A stretch of DNA of 64,000 nt from Chamaecrista fasciculata (lineage: Eukaryota; Streptophyta; Magnoliopsida; Fabales; Fabaceae). The stretch spans positions 110,996 through 174,995 of the forward strand of contig QANZ01050047.1 in assembly GCA_003254925.1 (NCBI GenBank). Direction: 5' to 3'. The translations under genes were made by a program, and so were the position numbers. Below, in pieces: positions 12,201 to 22,577 of this stretch (its first letter is position 1; the number at the start of each line of letters is the position of its first letter). Under the pieces are notes generated by a model that saw only the letters and a list, made by a program, of their open reading frames with translations, did no database searches and was not told the origin of the DNA.

Positions 12201-12844
12201 CTATGAAAAATGCTAGCCGTAGCCACTATACCACCTTTTTTTTTTGTTAGGCCAACCTATACCACCTTTCATTAACTGACAATTTGTACAAGTTTTACCA
12301 AATTTTGCGTCTCATTATTAAAGACAATAACTTAATCAAGGGCATTCAAGTAACTGAATTCTTAGAAAAAAAAAAGTAATTGTGAATTAATATTTTTGGT
12401 AATAATTTCTGCATTTAGAATTAATCCCTTATTATTCATTTCATTGTAATAAATAAGTGCACTGAAAATTGAATTAGATATCCTAATATAAATTATATGT
12501 TTACGAGAAAATTAATTATTGATTAATTATAATATATATATATATATCTTATACTTATTTTGCCTAGTAATTTTGAACAAAATTGGAGTTTTTCAGTTAT
12601 TAGTTCAAAACACATATTATTACTCTCATGATCATGCAGAACTATAGCTTTAATTTGATATATAAATATATATATTCCCCATATATGATAATGGTAGAAG
12701 TTAGGTATGCATAGATCGCTGTACTCTCTCTCCAGCCTTGTGTTTTTCAGTCTAGTAATTAATAATGAAAATAAATGTATTTAAAGAAAATAGAAGGCAT
12801 ATATGAAGAAAATTGGTGTTTTTCAGTTATTAAATATAGGCCAA

Positions 12845-13060
12845 AGTGCGAATTTGGTCCTATAACTTTGCTGTAGTTCCCAAATCAGTCCTATAACTTT
12901 TTTTGTCTCGAATTTGGTCCTGTAACTTTGCTCTAACTCCCTAATCAGTCCTATAACTTTTTTTGTCTCGTATTTGGTCCTGTATCTTTGCTCCAGGTCC
13001 CAAATCAGTCCTATATCTTTTTTTGTCTCAGTTTTGGTCCCATATGTTTTGAAAACCTCT
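12845..13060. repeat. About 61-bp tandem repeat, three units
   Basis: Units contain tttggtcctgtaactttgct, then a 'caaatcagtcctataact' segment and ttttttgtctcg. Three successive units differ at a few bases. It looks like one arm of a larger fold-back element with ttggtcc words. Confidence 0.75.
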
Positions 13061-13614
13061 CATCGTTAGTCCTCCGTCTATTTTAAATTACAGTTTAGTC
13101 CTGAAAACTTCAAGTCCCTTTCACTTTACTCCCTTACTATCAAAATGAAAGTGAAAGAGCATCCATGAAGATTCTCAAACTTTACATCTTGGTCCCTAAT
13201 CTATGAATTCTTTATGAAATGGAAATGTAAAAACAACACAAATTAAAGCAAATGACAGAGGGACCAAAAACTAATCCAAAAACCCCAATTCTCACTGAAA
13301 TCTCTCTCAAATAATCGTCCTCAAATTCTTTAAGAAAGAATTTTCGAAAATCCACACTTTTGAGGAGGAAGGTGATAGAAGATTCCCTTACATTTAGTGA
13401 TTCTAAGAGAGAAGTTCTAAAATCCCTTACATTTCTTCTATCACCTCCCTCCTCAAAAGTTTGAATTTTCGAAAATTATTTTTTAAAGCATTTGAGGGTG
13501 ATTATTTGAGTGAGATTTCTATGAGAATTGAGGTTTTTGGAAGAATTCTTGAGTTTCTCAACGATTTTCGTACATTTTTCCGGCGAGTTTGGGGCATTTT
13601 CTGGTGGGTTTTAA

Positions 13615-13978
13615 ATTTTTGGGTAAATTACAAAATAGGGTCCTGTGGTTTGGCCCTGTTTCAGATAGGGTACATGTGGTTTGAAAAGTTTCAAATTGGG
13701 GCCTGAGGTTAACTCCGTTTGCAAAATAGGGTCTAGGTGGTTTTGACTGTAAAAAAACTAACGGTGCACGTGATAATTTGCCTAACAATCTCAGGGTATT
13801 TAGTTAAAATACTATTTTAAGACCCTAACTATTTTTAACCAACGCAAAAATAGTATTTTAAAATAGTATTTTAACATGACGACGTAAGAAATAGGGATTC
13901 AAACGCAAAAAAATTAATAGTTAGGGTCTTAAAATAGTATTTTAACTAAAGACCCTGAGATTGTTAGGCAAATTATCA
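13615..13978. repeat. Fold-back element running into the assembly gap
   Basis: The segment at 13770-13832 (tgataatttgcctaacaatc onward) is repeated in reverse complement at 13917-13978, where the sequence stops in Ns. The left end carries gggtaaattacaaaataggg, which probably has its partner in the gap. Confidence 0.75.
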
Positions 13979-14250
13979 NNNNNNNNNNNNNNNNNNNNNN
14001 NNNNNNNNNNNNNNNNNNNNNNNNNNNNNNNNNNNNNNNNNNNNNNNNNNNNNNNNNNNNNNNNNNNNNNNNNNNNNNNNNNNNNNNNNNNNNNNNNNNN
14101 NNNNNNNNNNNNNNNNNNNNNNNNNNNNNNNNNNNNNNNNNNNNNNNNNNNNNNNNNNNNNNNNNNNNNNNNNNNNNNNNNNNNNNNNNNNNNNNNNNNN
14201 NNNNNNNNNNNNNNNNNNNNNNNNNNNNNNNNNNNNNNNNNNNNNNNNNN
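13979..14250. other. Assembly gap (272 N)
   Basis: Run of undetermined bases between two inverted-repeat elements. Apparent open frames across it are artefacts of N. Confidence 0.99.
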
Positions 14251-14560
14251 GACACGGACACAGCGACACGTCAAACTCTCAAAATTACGCGACACGACAC
14301 GGCATATATTTATATATATAAATAATTAAATATTCATAATTTTTATTGAAAAAATTAAAAATTACAATTTTTATTCATAATATATGTCATATCTATTATT
14401 ATTTTCTCTTGCCTATCATGTTAAAGTTACAAAAAATTGATTTATATTCTAAAATTTATGGATATGTGTCGTGTCGGTGTCATACGAGTGTCGGACATTG
14501 ACACGTGTCTGACACGGCGACACGCCTTCAAAATGAAGTGTCCATGCTTCCTAGGTTAAT
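14251..14560. repeat. Dispersed 'gacacg' repeat element
   Basis: The left side is rich in gacacgg/cgacacg words. The right side reads gtgtcgtgtcggtgtc, then gacacgcc-ttcaaaatgaagtgt and ccatgcttcctag. The right 140 bp recurs almost unchanged at 35934-36078, and a short relic (tgtctgacacggtgactc, aaaatgaggtgtc) lies near 22330-22375. The class is unknown; a non-autonomous DNA element is plausible. Confidence 0.7.
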
Positions 14561-15114
14561 AACATTCAACTGAATATAATTCAGAACTTTGAAATTGATT
14601 CAACCCTAAGTACTTATGCTTATAATTTAGGGCAAAATACAAAAAACGTACTTGTAATTTGGTATGATTTCACATCACTGCTGTGTGGTTTAAAACGTCT
14701 CACTTTATGTATCTGTGTGTTTTGACGTTATTCACGTTAAGTATTTAAACTTTATTTCGTTAGAATTCAGATGGAATATCCTTGTGACTCAGTGAAAAAT
14801 CAAATTTTGGTCCACGAACTATGCGATAAGTTTCATTTTGGTCCTGAAAAAAAATTTTAAAATCCTTTTTCTTTTTATAAAGGATCAAAATGTAAGAAAA
14901 AAACATAAATTGAATTTGCCCAAAAACATAAATTTCTCTTCATCTTCTCACGTCTCTTCGTCTTCTTCTACACTCTTCCAACCATTTCACCATTCGCTCA
15001 AGCTCTCTCTCCTCCGCTGTCCTCTTCCTCATTCTCACTCTCTCTCTCCTCTATCATCCTCTTCCTCTTCCTCATCTTCACTCTCTCTCTCCTTCGCCGT
15101 CAAGATCATTGTCG

Positions 15115-15255
15115 TCATTGTCTGCATCATCATCGTCTGTCGTCGTTGTCTACATCATCATCGTCTTCCACCATCGTCTGCATCATCATCGTCTGTCGCC
15201 GTCGTCTGCATCATCATCGTCTGCCGCTGTCGTCTGCATCATCATCGTCTGTCGC
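15115..15255. repeat. catcatcatcgtctg minisatellite
   Basis: Head-to-tail units of roughly 27 bp combining 'tctgcatcatcatcgtctg' and 'tcgccgtcg' words. Open frames across this array (Ser/Ile/Val-rich) are low-complexity shadows, not genes. Confidence 0.8.
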
Positions 15256-15259
15256 CGTC

Positions 15260-15263
<4 letters not shown>

Positions 15264-15292
<29 letters not shown>

Positions 15293-15293
15293 A
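15264..15293. repeat. (TG)n microsatellite
   Basis: About 12 uninterrupted GT units at the end of the catcatcgtc array. Confidence 0.9.
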
Positions 15294-15454
15294 TCAATGT
15301 ATGTAATTTGGGGTTTGTTGAGTAGAATTTGATGATGATGATGAAGAGAGTAGAATTTTGATTATTTCTGATTTGATTTGATGAGTAGAATTTGAAATTT
15401 GTATGAGGAATGATGGGTTGTTGAGTTTATGGGAAGAAGATGATGAAGAGAGTG

Positions 15455-15560
15455 TTTGGCTAGGTTTTAGGGTTTAGAGGTTTAGGGGTTAGGGTTTTAG
15501 GGTTTAGGATTTTAGAGTTGTAGGGTTTTAGGGTTTTGGGTTTTGGGTTTATGGTTTTAG
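15455..15560. repeat. Degenerate telomere-like TTTAGGG tract
   Basis: Repeated ttttagggtttag, ggggttaggg and gttttgggttttggg words form about 100 bp resembling diverged plant telomere repeat. It lies inside the inverted-repeat element, so it is interstitial, not a chromosome end. Confidence 0.55.
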
Positions 15561-16429
15561 ATATTTTGTTTGATTTCAATTTAGTCCTTGTGTATAAATT
15601 TAGTCCCTGAAAGATTCTTGGATTAAGGACTAAATTGGAATGTTTGGAAGAGTTTTAGGACACTTTACAATTTTATTTTGATGATTTGGGACTAAAATGA
15701 ATGAAAATGATGAAAAAGAGGGAGAAGTTGAGAATAATGAGATAAGAATGGGCCAAGGATAAAATTACATTTTGGAGATCAATTATAAATTGGAGATAAA
15801 TTTGTGGTTGAACTAAGAATAACGGTTAAAATTGCAATAAAATCACATTTTGGAGATCAAAACAGAAAAAATATGAAAGTTTAAAGACAAAAATGAAATA
15901 AAAAAATAGCTTTTATGGCCAAAATGAAACTTATTCCATAGTTTGAAAACCAAAAATGAGATTTTAACCTTTGAGTGGAAATCAACGACTAAGATGCAAG
16001 AGAAACCAATGGTTAAGATGCAATAGAAATCGACGGCTAAGATACATTGGAAATCGATGGCTAAGATTGCACAACGTCAGCATTTTCTATTAAAATTAAC
16101 GAAACAAAAACACATGTACCCTCGTTGCTAAACGACACATATCTCAGGTATTCAAAGTGAGACGTTTTAAACCACACAGCAGTGATGTGAAATCAGGCTA
16201 AACCACAAGTACGTTTTTTGTATTTTACCCTACAATTTATCTTATAGATGAAATTTCCACAACGAAAGACATTTTTTTATACTAATTGAATAAATTGATT
16301 ATCCGGTCGGACTCCAATTAAGATGATTTAACATTTAGAAATATTGAAATATGAAAAGTTAGAAAAGAAAAAGTAAACATATCTAATACATTTAATTAAA
16401 TGAACCACTGTTGTTGTTTTGTTAAATGT

Positions 16430-16515
16430 CGTGGTTTGACCAAAGGTCGTGGTTTGATCAAATGTCGTGGTTCAATTCAATGTCGTAATTTTAATTTTGT
16501 TCACCTATATAAAGG
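16430..16515 (+). promoter_or_regulatory. Tandem gtcgtggtttga repeats upstream of a TATA box
   Basis: Four degenerate units of about 17-20 bp built on gtcgtggttTGAccaaa stand directly upstream of cctatataaaggg (about 16504-16517). The arrangement is promoter-like: spaced repeats, TATA box, and an ATG about 50 bp further on. Activity is inferred only. Confidence 0.35.
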
Positions 16516-16563
16516 GCAGATAACCAATTATCAGTTCAACATTCATATTTTGTAAAATTTATT

Positions 16564-16692
16564 ATGAGTTTTGATAAGAGATTGGAGAAAGTCCTTGGAG
16601 AAGAAGATGAATATGAAGGGAAACAAATAGATATTCTATGTTTATATGAAGCTTACGTATCGATTATTTATTCAATTCTATCAAATCAATGA
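16564..16692 (+). CDS. Possible 42-residue acidic protein, unknown
   Basis: The first ATG downstream of a good TATA box opens a 42-residue frame (MSFDKRLEKVLGEEDEYEGK at the start, then IDILCLYEAY). A plausible intron follows the stop (donor near 16702, acceptor cctgcag near 16802), and a second small frame of 34 residues lies at 16838-16942. I do not recognise either peptide. It may be a small transcribed gene, an element promoter with its leader, or chance. Confidence 0.2.
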   Translation: MSFDKRLEKVLGEEDEYEGKQIDILCLYEAYVSIIYSILSNQ

Positions 16693-16949
16693 TATACCAA
16701 AGGTATATATATATATATATGTCAATTCATTGTTATTTTTCTTTTTTATTTCTTGGTCTCTAATCTATAAAATTTACATCCATCAATGATTGTAACCTGC
16801 AGGCACAACATGCAGATGAAATGGTAGTGGGAACATTATGAAAGAAGAGAAGGAGGTGACAAGAGATTTGGAAGATTGTTTGAGGTTACAGTTTGTGCGA
16901 CAATCCTCTCAAGCCATCATCCTCTTCAATCCTTCTCCATAATTAAATA

Positions 16950-17590
16950 CCCATTTGGCCAATCATCCGCAAGTTAACCCAACAAATTGTGATTTAATTT
17001 GATAGAGCTTAGAGTGCTATTGTATCATTGTGAGAACATAAGAAAAAATGAATACTTGTATGATTTAGAGTTGTGGTTATGATTGATTATCACTTGATTT
17101 TGATTTGAAACCTTTCAACAAATGTAATATTTGAATAAATTAAATGATTATATGAATATTAGAGTAAATTTAATCATTCTACTTAAGCATTATGTCTTAG
17201 GTTCGATCTTCCAAAGAGTGTGTATGTAACAGGTTTCATAGTCAACCTTTTACTCATCGAATGATAAACTCATGATTAAAAATTATAGATACCCGAAGGC
17301 TGGCACCTAATATTATCTACAAATAAGACCCTTATTCCAAAGTCTAGAATTTTATTTTTACATACAAAGGTTGATCAGAACCTATAAAGTCCTTAATTCT
17401 AATTTTATCGTTGATGTAAGAATTTTATTTATAGATAATTTGTAAGTATCTTTATAAACCTTTATATAACCTGGAGTTATGTTCCTATTTTAGTGAACCC
17501 GCGAACCGAATTCACTTCAACTTTTCTTTTAATAAAGAAAAATAAAAATTGAAGTAAATTGTATAATTGAAAATTCAAGAACCGTACTTC
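16950..17590. other. Intergenic, nothing recognised
   Basis: AT-rich sequence without credible frames or repeats visible by eye. Confidence 0.5.
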
Positions 17591-17599
17591 ACGGAAACA

Positions 17600-17780
17600 C
17601 AACATGGACCTTCCATTTTATTTCTAATTTCTAAAACTCGCAGCTTAGCATAATAACATTACCACTCACTCCTCGTGAAAAGCTCAAGGAATCTTCTTCT
17701 TCCTTCTCTTTCCCCTTCTGGGTTTCTGCCAGAATCTTCTCTACAGCTTTTCAAATCCTCTCCTAATTATCGCCATAGAG
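17600..17780 (+). other. Probable 5' UTR exon of the 19.5-kb gene
   Basis: CT-rich leader-like sequence ends at ccatagag followed by the donor GTAAAC at 17781. The next good acceptor in phase with the downstream gene is tttccag at 19534-19540, giving an intron of 1760 bp within the 5' UTR. Reading through from this exon meets a stop just before the ATG at 19563, so it is non-coding. Its left limit is a guess. Confidence 0.45.
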
Positions 17781-19207
17781 GTAAACTAAGATTTGCTTCA
17801 CGAATCTTGTTCTATGTTCTTTCTTTTTTTTTTTTTTTTTTTTTTCTTTTTGTTTGATTTCCCTAAATTCATGCATGTAATTCGAATTTAATCAAACCCA
17901 TTCTCAGACTTTTTCTAAAATCAAATGCGTTTTGCTCAGATCTGAGTCTACCGCTTGCTTTTGGTTGAATAATCATTGACTTGCTGTCGGTTAGTTCTGG
18001 AGATTCGAATTTGGATTTTATTTTGAGTGTTATGAATGGGAAGGCAATGGCTGATTTGATGTTGGGAATTGGGTTTCGAGTATCAATGTGCTGTTTTGAT
18101 TGACTATATGGACGTTATAAACTAAGTAAATCATAGCTACTGAAAAATTATGGAAAAATGAAAGCCGGCTAGAATGTCGAGGTAATCGACTTTAACTGCC
18201 TCTTGGTTCATATTTTGTGTTTTTTTGAATCAATTCCTAGTTTATCATTCATTAAACCTGACCCTGTTAGAAACAGTAGTAAGACTAATATCTTATTTTT
18301 CACTTTCTTTCTGGCCTCTCATTACACATGTCTGGCATTGACATTGTGTCTACATTCTCCTTTATAGCGTTTGAGATTGAAGTTGATTGAAATGCCCTTT
18401 TGGATTTAGCTGGAAAATGATGTTTTACTTTGCTTATACATTTGAATATTTGATAGATTGAGGTAGTGGTGGATAAAACATGGGTTGATTATTCTTTCTA
18501 AATAGTACTTTGCACTTTTTTACCAACAACACGGTTAACAAGTAAACAGCAACGCTTTTATCAGGCTGTTTGGTGGTTCCCAAGTACTAACCAGTTAAAG
18601 GAACAGGAGTAGAAAGGAAGGGATAAAGGATATATCTATATATAGATAATATTCTTCACTTACTTAAGATATCGGGTTTCTAAAGGGAAAGGTTGTGTGC
18701 TGTTTTTAACTTTGTGCCTCCGGAAATAAGCTTCAAAGATCCACTTGGATCGTGTTTTTATATTGCAATCCCTTTGTGTAACTTCAATTGTGAATTGTGA
18801 AAATTTTGCAATGATGCTGCTAAATGGGACTGGTAAAACAGAGATTCTCTTCTATTACAAGGGTTATATCTAAGGGTTCGAAACATGATGCACGCTTAAA
18901 ATGAATAGATACGTAGTGGTGATAATAGAAAAGATTTTATGGTATTTGTAAGTTTCACATTATGCTGATACAAACACATATTGTTTGAAGTTTTCTGCTT
19001 AAGCGGTTCTTGGTGTTTAGATGTCTGATACTGTGATTGATAATCTGCTATCGGAAAGGAATGGATTATGTAGAAGAAAGCTTTATAATGATGGTGCCCC
19101 AATGATGTACAATATCATAATAATTCATATGTACTATCTGGTTGAGAAAGTAAAAGTTGAATCTCTTGAGCAATGTGGTTGAAATTGAATGGTGTTTTTA
19201 CACATTA

Positions 19208-19275
19208 TCCCGAATTTGGATCTTCTGAACTACACAATATTTGGTGGAGTTTGTGTAGTTTAAAGAGAGATAGGA

Positions 19276-19321
<46 letters not shown>

Positions 19322-19440
19322 TGGGTCTCAAAATAATTAAGTGTATGGGTCTCATATTTTCTCTCTCTATCTCTTCCTATCTTTTACCAAACTGCATAAA
19401 ATGCACGAAATATCATACTTCAGAGGATCCAAATTTCGCC
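19208..19440. repeat. GA/CT fold-back element in intron
   Basis: The ends cgaatttggatcttctgaa and ttcagaggatccaaatttcg are inverted repeats. Between them are a (GA)n run (19281-19317) and a complementary ctctctctatctcttcc tract. A related element lies at 27805-28015 just after the mS35 gene. Confidence 0.7.
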
Positions 19441-19562
19441 ATCTCAGTTAGGTAATAGATTTAACCTGCATTCATGTGACTCTTTTCTGTTAACTAATAC
19501 AAAAGTGTTATTCTTTTGTGGCTTTCTACACAATTTCCAGGCACGGGCTGCTGAAGCTCACC

Positions 19563-19889
19563 ATGAGTCTAGCTTGTCTTGTGTGCCATAGTGTGGAGAG
19601 TCCATCGCCATCACACTCTTTTAGAAGTTACTCTGTTTCTAGCGCCGAAAATGAGGGAAGATGTTCTGCTATCGCCAACTGCTTAGCTCGGAAATCATCT
19701 CTTCCGCTTCCTACAATAAACTCTTTTATCGCATCCTCATCATCCAAAGTTACCCCTCAACCTAATGTTTCAAGTCACAACGAGCTACTGGGTACACCAA
19801 GGCTTGTGCGAAGCCGGGCGGTGAGGAGGGACCTAGTGAGAGACTGGAATTTCGATGGAGCAGGAACAGAACGGAATGATACTAGGTAG
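19563..19889 (+). CDS. Small conserved plant protein, unknown function
   Basis: A 108-residue protein starting MSLACLVCHSVESPSPSHSF and ending with a conserved-looking basic block, TPRLVRSRAVRRDLVRDWNF. I recognise the general pattern (N-terminal cysteines with VESPSHSFRSYSVSS, C-terminal RSRAVRRDLVRDWNF) as belonging to an uncharacterised plant protein family; its function is not known to me. The middle is Ser/Pro-rich and probably disordered. The start is the first ATG after the inferred 5' UTR acceptor at 19540. An upstream in-frame GTG at 19518 lies in the intron and is rejected. No signal peptide or membrane segment is seen. The whole coding region is in one exon. Confidence 0.75.
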   Translation: MSLACLVCHSVESPSPSHSFRSYSVSSAENEGRCSAIANCLARKSSLPLPTINSFIASSSSKVTPQPNVSSHNELLGTPRLVRSRAVRRDLVRDWNFDGAGTERNDTR

Positions 19890-20030
19890 AACAAAACCAA
19901 GAGTTGTTCTTGTGGGGATAGTTTAGACTTTAGAGAGCATGAAATTTCTGTCTTGCCACCCAAGATTTTGTTATGGGTGCAATACTGTTCTCTTTTTTCC
20001 TTTTTCTTTTTCTCTCCTTCTCTAGAAAGG

Positions 20031-20645
20031 TTTGAACATTTGTAACCATCAAGAGATTTATATGTAATACATTGTTCCTATGTGTCCTTTTCCCAATTCT
20101 CTTATGGTTCACTATACTTGCAAATTCAGATATTTCGTTCAACTAGATTGCATTCATCCACATTAATTATGATGCAACCCATTTAGATAGATATCACATT
20201 TGCAAAAACACCTTTTTTGTTTTTAAATTTATCATAAATTTTCAATTTCGTCCTCAATATTTGTTTATTATCAATTTTTTCTCCTGAGTTTCATATTTTG
20301 ATTGGTTTTATCATATTTTTTAATTTTAGTCAAATATTAATGATAGATTCTATGTGACTAATGATACGTAATGTAAAATTGGTATAAAAAAAAATTCAAA
20401 TATTGACTCGGATTGAAGAACGCGATACAATCTATTGTTAATTTATTAAAATTAGTTAATCAAATAATAAAATCGACAAAAATGTGAAACTTTGAAAATA
20501 AAATTAATAGAAATCAAATATTGAAGATGAAATTTGGAGTTGAAAATTATGTTTTTGCCAATCCATTCAATATCTTTATCAAAGGATTAATTTAATGGTA
20601 ATTATAATTTCTGAACTAAATGTGATGATTTAACTTTTTTACACT
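20031..20645. repeat. Direct repeat, left copy (3' UTR plus MITE-like)
   Basis: From tgaacatttgtaaccatcaa onward this matches 28253-28882 in the same orientation. The first 120 bp are nearly identical and belong to the probable 3' UTR of the upstream small gene. The rest contains the inverted-repeat element also seen at 2236-2595. The two copies bracket the mS35 gene. Confidence 0.85.
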
Positions 20646-21165
20646 TATTTTGATGAGCCCCGACCCCCAAGTTCAACTTATATAAATTTTTTTAAAAAAA
20701 AAAATTATTATGAGCTTGTAGTAAAATTTTAGAATAAATGGAGTTGTAAAATTTCATTTTTTTTTTCTCTACAAATAACACATTTGAGTAAGAATTAAAA
20801 GATATTAGAGAAATTTTTTTTTTAAAAAAAATCATATTTAGAATTTACTTTTTGAAAGGAAACTAACAATACAAATTTACTTTAAGTAGGTTATATGGGA
20901 ATAAGGATTTACACCCGCGTTAAGTGTTTTGTCCATTTTGGCCAAAAAAAAAAAACAATACAAATTTTGTAAATAAATTCTATATATGAAGTTTTGAGTT
21001 TTTAAGGACCATTTTGAATAGGTTCAAACATTCTTGGGAAATACAATGGTTTCAGCCCCTTTTCTCCTGCATCAGAAGTATTCAGAACTGGATTTTCACA
21101 CCCCAAGGTTAGCTAAAATTATGAAAAAGCCCCCCTCACAATATATCAGCATACCCGACTCTCTC
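20646..21165. other. Intergenic, nothing recognised
   Basis: AT-rich with poly-A/T runs. No gene seen. Confidence 0.5.
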
Positions 21166-21169
21166 TCTT

Positions 21170-21287
21170 CCATTTTTCACACACTCTCTCTCGACTCAAG
21201 CCACCACCACCTATCGGAGCGCCGTTCGCTGTCGTCGCCGTCCAGCTCGCCGCCTCCGTCCATCGTCATCCGTTTTGTTTTTCTTAG
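21170..21287 (+). other. Probable 5' UTR exon of mS35 gene
   Basis: A tctctctc-rich then GC-richer leader ending tttcttag before the donor GTAGCT at 21288. A matching acceptor, tttcag, ends at 22474, so a 5' UTR intron of 1187 bp is inferred. The intron carries a relic of the gacacg repeat near 22330-22375. Confidence 0.45.
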
Positions 21288-22478
21288 GTAGCTCTTTCTT
21301 CCATATTTGCTTACTATGTAAGTTCTCTTCAAATTCTTTTGTTTTCCTCCATTTTTCTGCTGTTGTCTGCTGATTTATGGTGCATTTTAACATTCCAAAT
21401 CAGTCGCTAATTGATGGAATCCATATTCATGAATTTTAGGCCTTTTGTGTAAGATCATCATGATCATTTCATACCTTTCCTTGATTACCCTTGATGTATT
21501 TAGATACTTAGTCAAATTCAGGAGTTATAAGAGGACTAAAGATTAATTAAGTCTCTCCTTCGAGGGGGAATTGATTGAGCAGTTTTATACCATGCATTCT
21601 AGAGACCTTAGGATGTGTTTCGTAATGTTTTATAACCAGGTATTTTAGGTCTCTAGATATGACAATTGTTGCATCTAGATCACAATTGCATGATAAGAAA
21701 TTTAGGGTTCACTTGAAAGTTGGGGTTTTGCCAAATCCTTTAAATTTCTTGTATTCAATGATTTGAATGAGACTAATTGATGATATTAATGAGTGTTTAT
21801 CATTGGATTGAAGCTTGGTTCGGATGACTTTGTTTGATGATAATAACGATTTCTATTCAATCAATTTAAAATTTAGAAATTATATTTTACAATTTGATGT
21901 TTTGGGGTAAAACTTTAAAACTTGCAAATTGGTCCTTATGGATGATTTTGATGGTTTTCTTGAAGTAAATGAGTTTCCATAAAATTATTGAGAAACTTGA
22001 AACTATAGCCTTGTGTTTAAGAAGTAAGAGTTGAATTTGTACAACATGGTTGGTGTTGGAAAGTAAGGATTCGCAATCTTGATATAGTTGGAATGTTAAT
22101 AATAAATTTTATGTATTTATTTATTTATTTGAAAACTGGATCATTAATAAAGTATTTGTTAAAGCTCCCAAATATTAACCCAAGCTTTCCTAGAGTTAGA
22201 TTGGTGTCTTATACTTGGTGTATTGCCAAAGTTGTTGATATTGAGAATAAGGTTCAAGCTTGAAAAGGCTCATGACATATGTTAGTTATGTGTAAGATAT
22301 CACTTGAAGAGTTTATGTGTTAGGAGTATCCAACAAGGTGTCTGACACGGTGACTCCCTCAAAATGAGGTGTCTTTGGTATTTACATGGATTGTTATATG
22401 GTTTTGAAATAATTTTCGCATATTCCATACAGATTGAATAAATTTGATAATGCATCTTTATTTCTTCTTTTCAGGTTC

Positions 22479-22499
22479 ATGTGGCAGAAACCCCTCTAA
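22479..22499 (+). promoter_or_regulatory. Six-codon upstream ORF in the mS35 leader
   Basis: Right after the inferred 5' UTR acceptor, ATG TGG CAG AAA CCC CTC TAA encodes MWQKPL and stops 78 bp before the main ATG at 22578. If the inferred splice is used it is the first ATG of the message and could lower translation. Confidence 0.4.
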
Positions 22500-22577
22500 T
22501 TAACTTGTTCAATCTTGTCTTCTTTATCAAACCCTTAAATTCCAGTTCTTCAGCATTGATACCATACTACCATCTCA

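Larger units (their letters stand above)
14629..16231. mobile_element. 1.6-kb element with about 90-bp inverted ends
   Basis: The left end AGGGCAAAATACAAAAAACG and the right end (reverse complement cgttttttgtattttaccct) match, and similarity continues inward over about 90 bp (cacatcactgctgtgtggtt against aaccacacagcagtgatgtg). The flanks tataattt and tacaattt may be a diverged target duplication of 7-9 bp. The inside holds CT-rich, CATCATCGTC-rich and telomere-like sequence and no transposase. It looks like a non-autonomous, possibly Mutator-like element. Confidence 0.7.

Noticed and set aside
13929..14329. Several open frames across the N run
   Set aside because: Artefacts of undetermined bases; the same applies to the frames spanning 45034-45877.
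14838..15332. A 164-codon Ser-rich frame and its neighbour in another frame
   Set aside because: It runs through CT-rich and catcatcgtc tandem repeats inside a fold-back element; the residues are low complexity and the frame has no ATG or gene context.
15455..15560. True telomere
   Set aside because: The TTTAGGG-like words are degenerate, only about 100 bp long, and lie inside an element with normal sequence on both sides.
17675..17857. A frame beginning in the first exon of the 19.5-kb gene
   Set aside because: It starts at GTG, runs into the intron's poly-T, and after splicing meets a stop before the real ATG.
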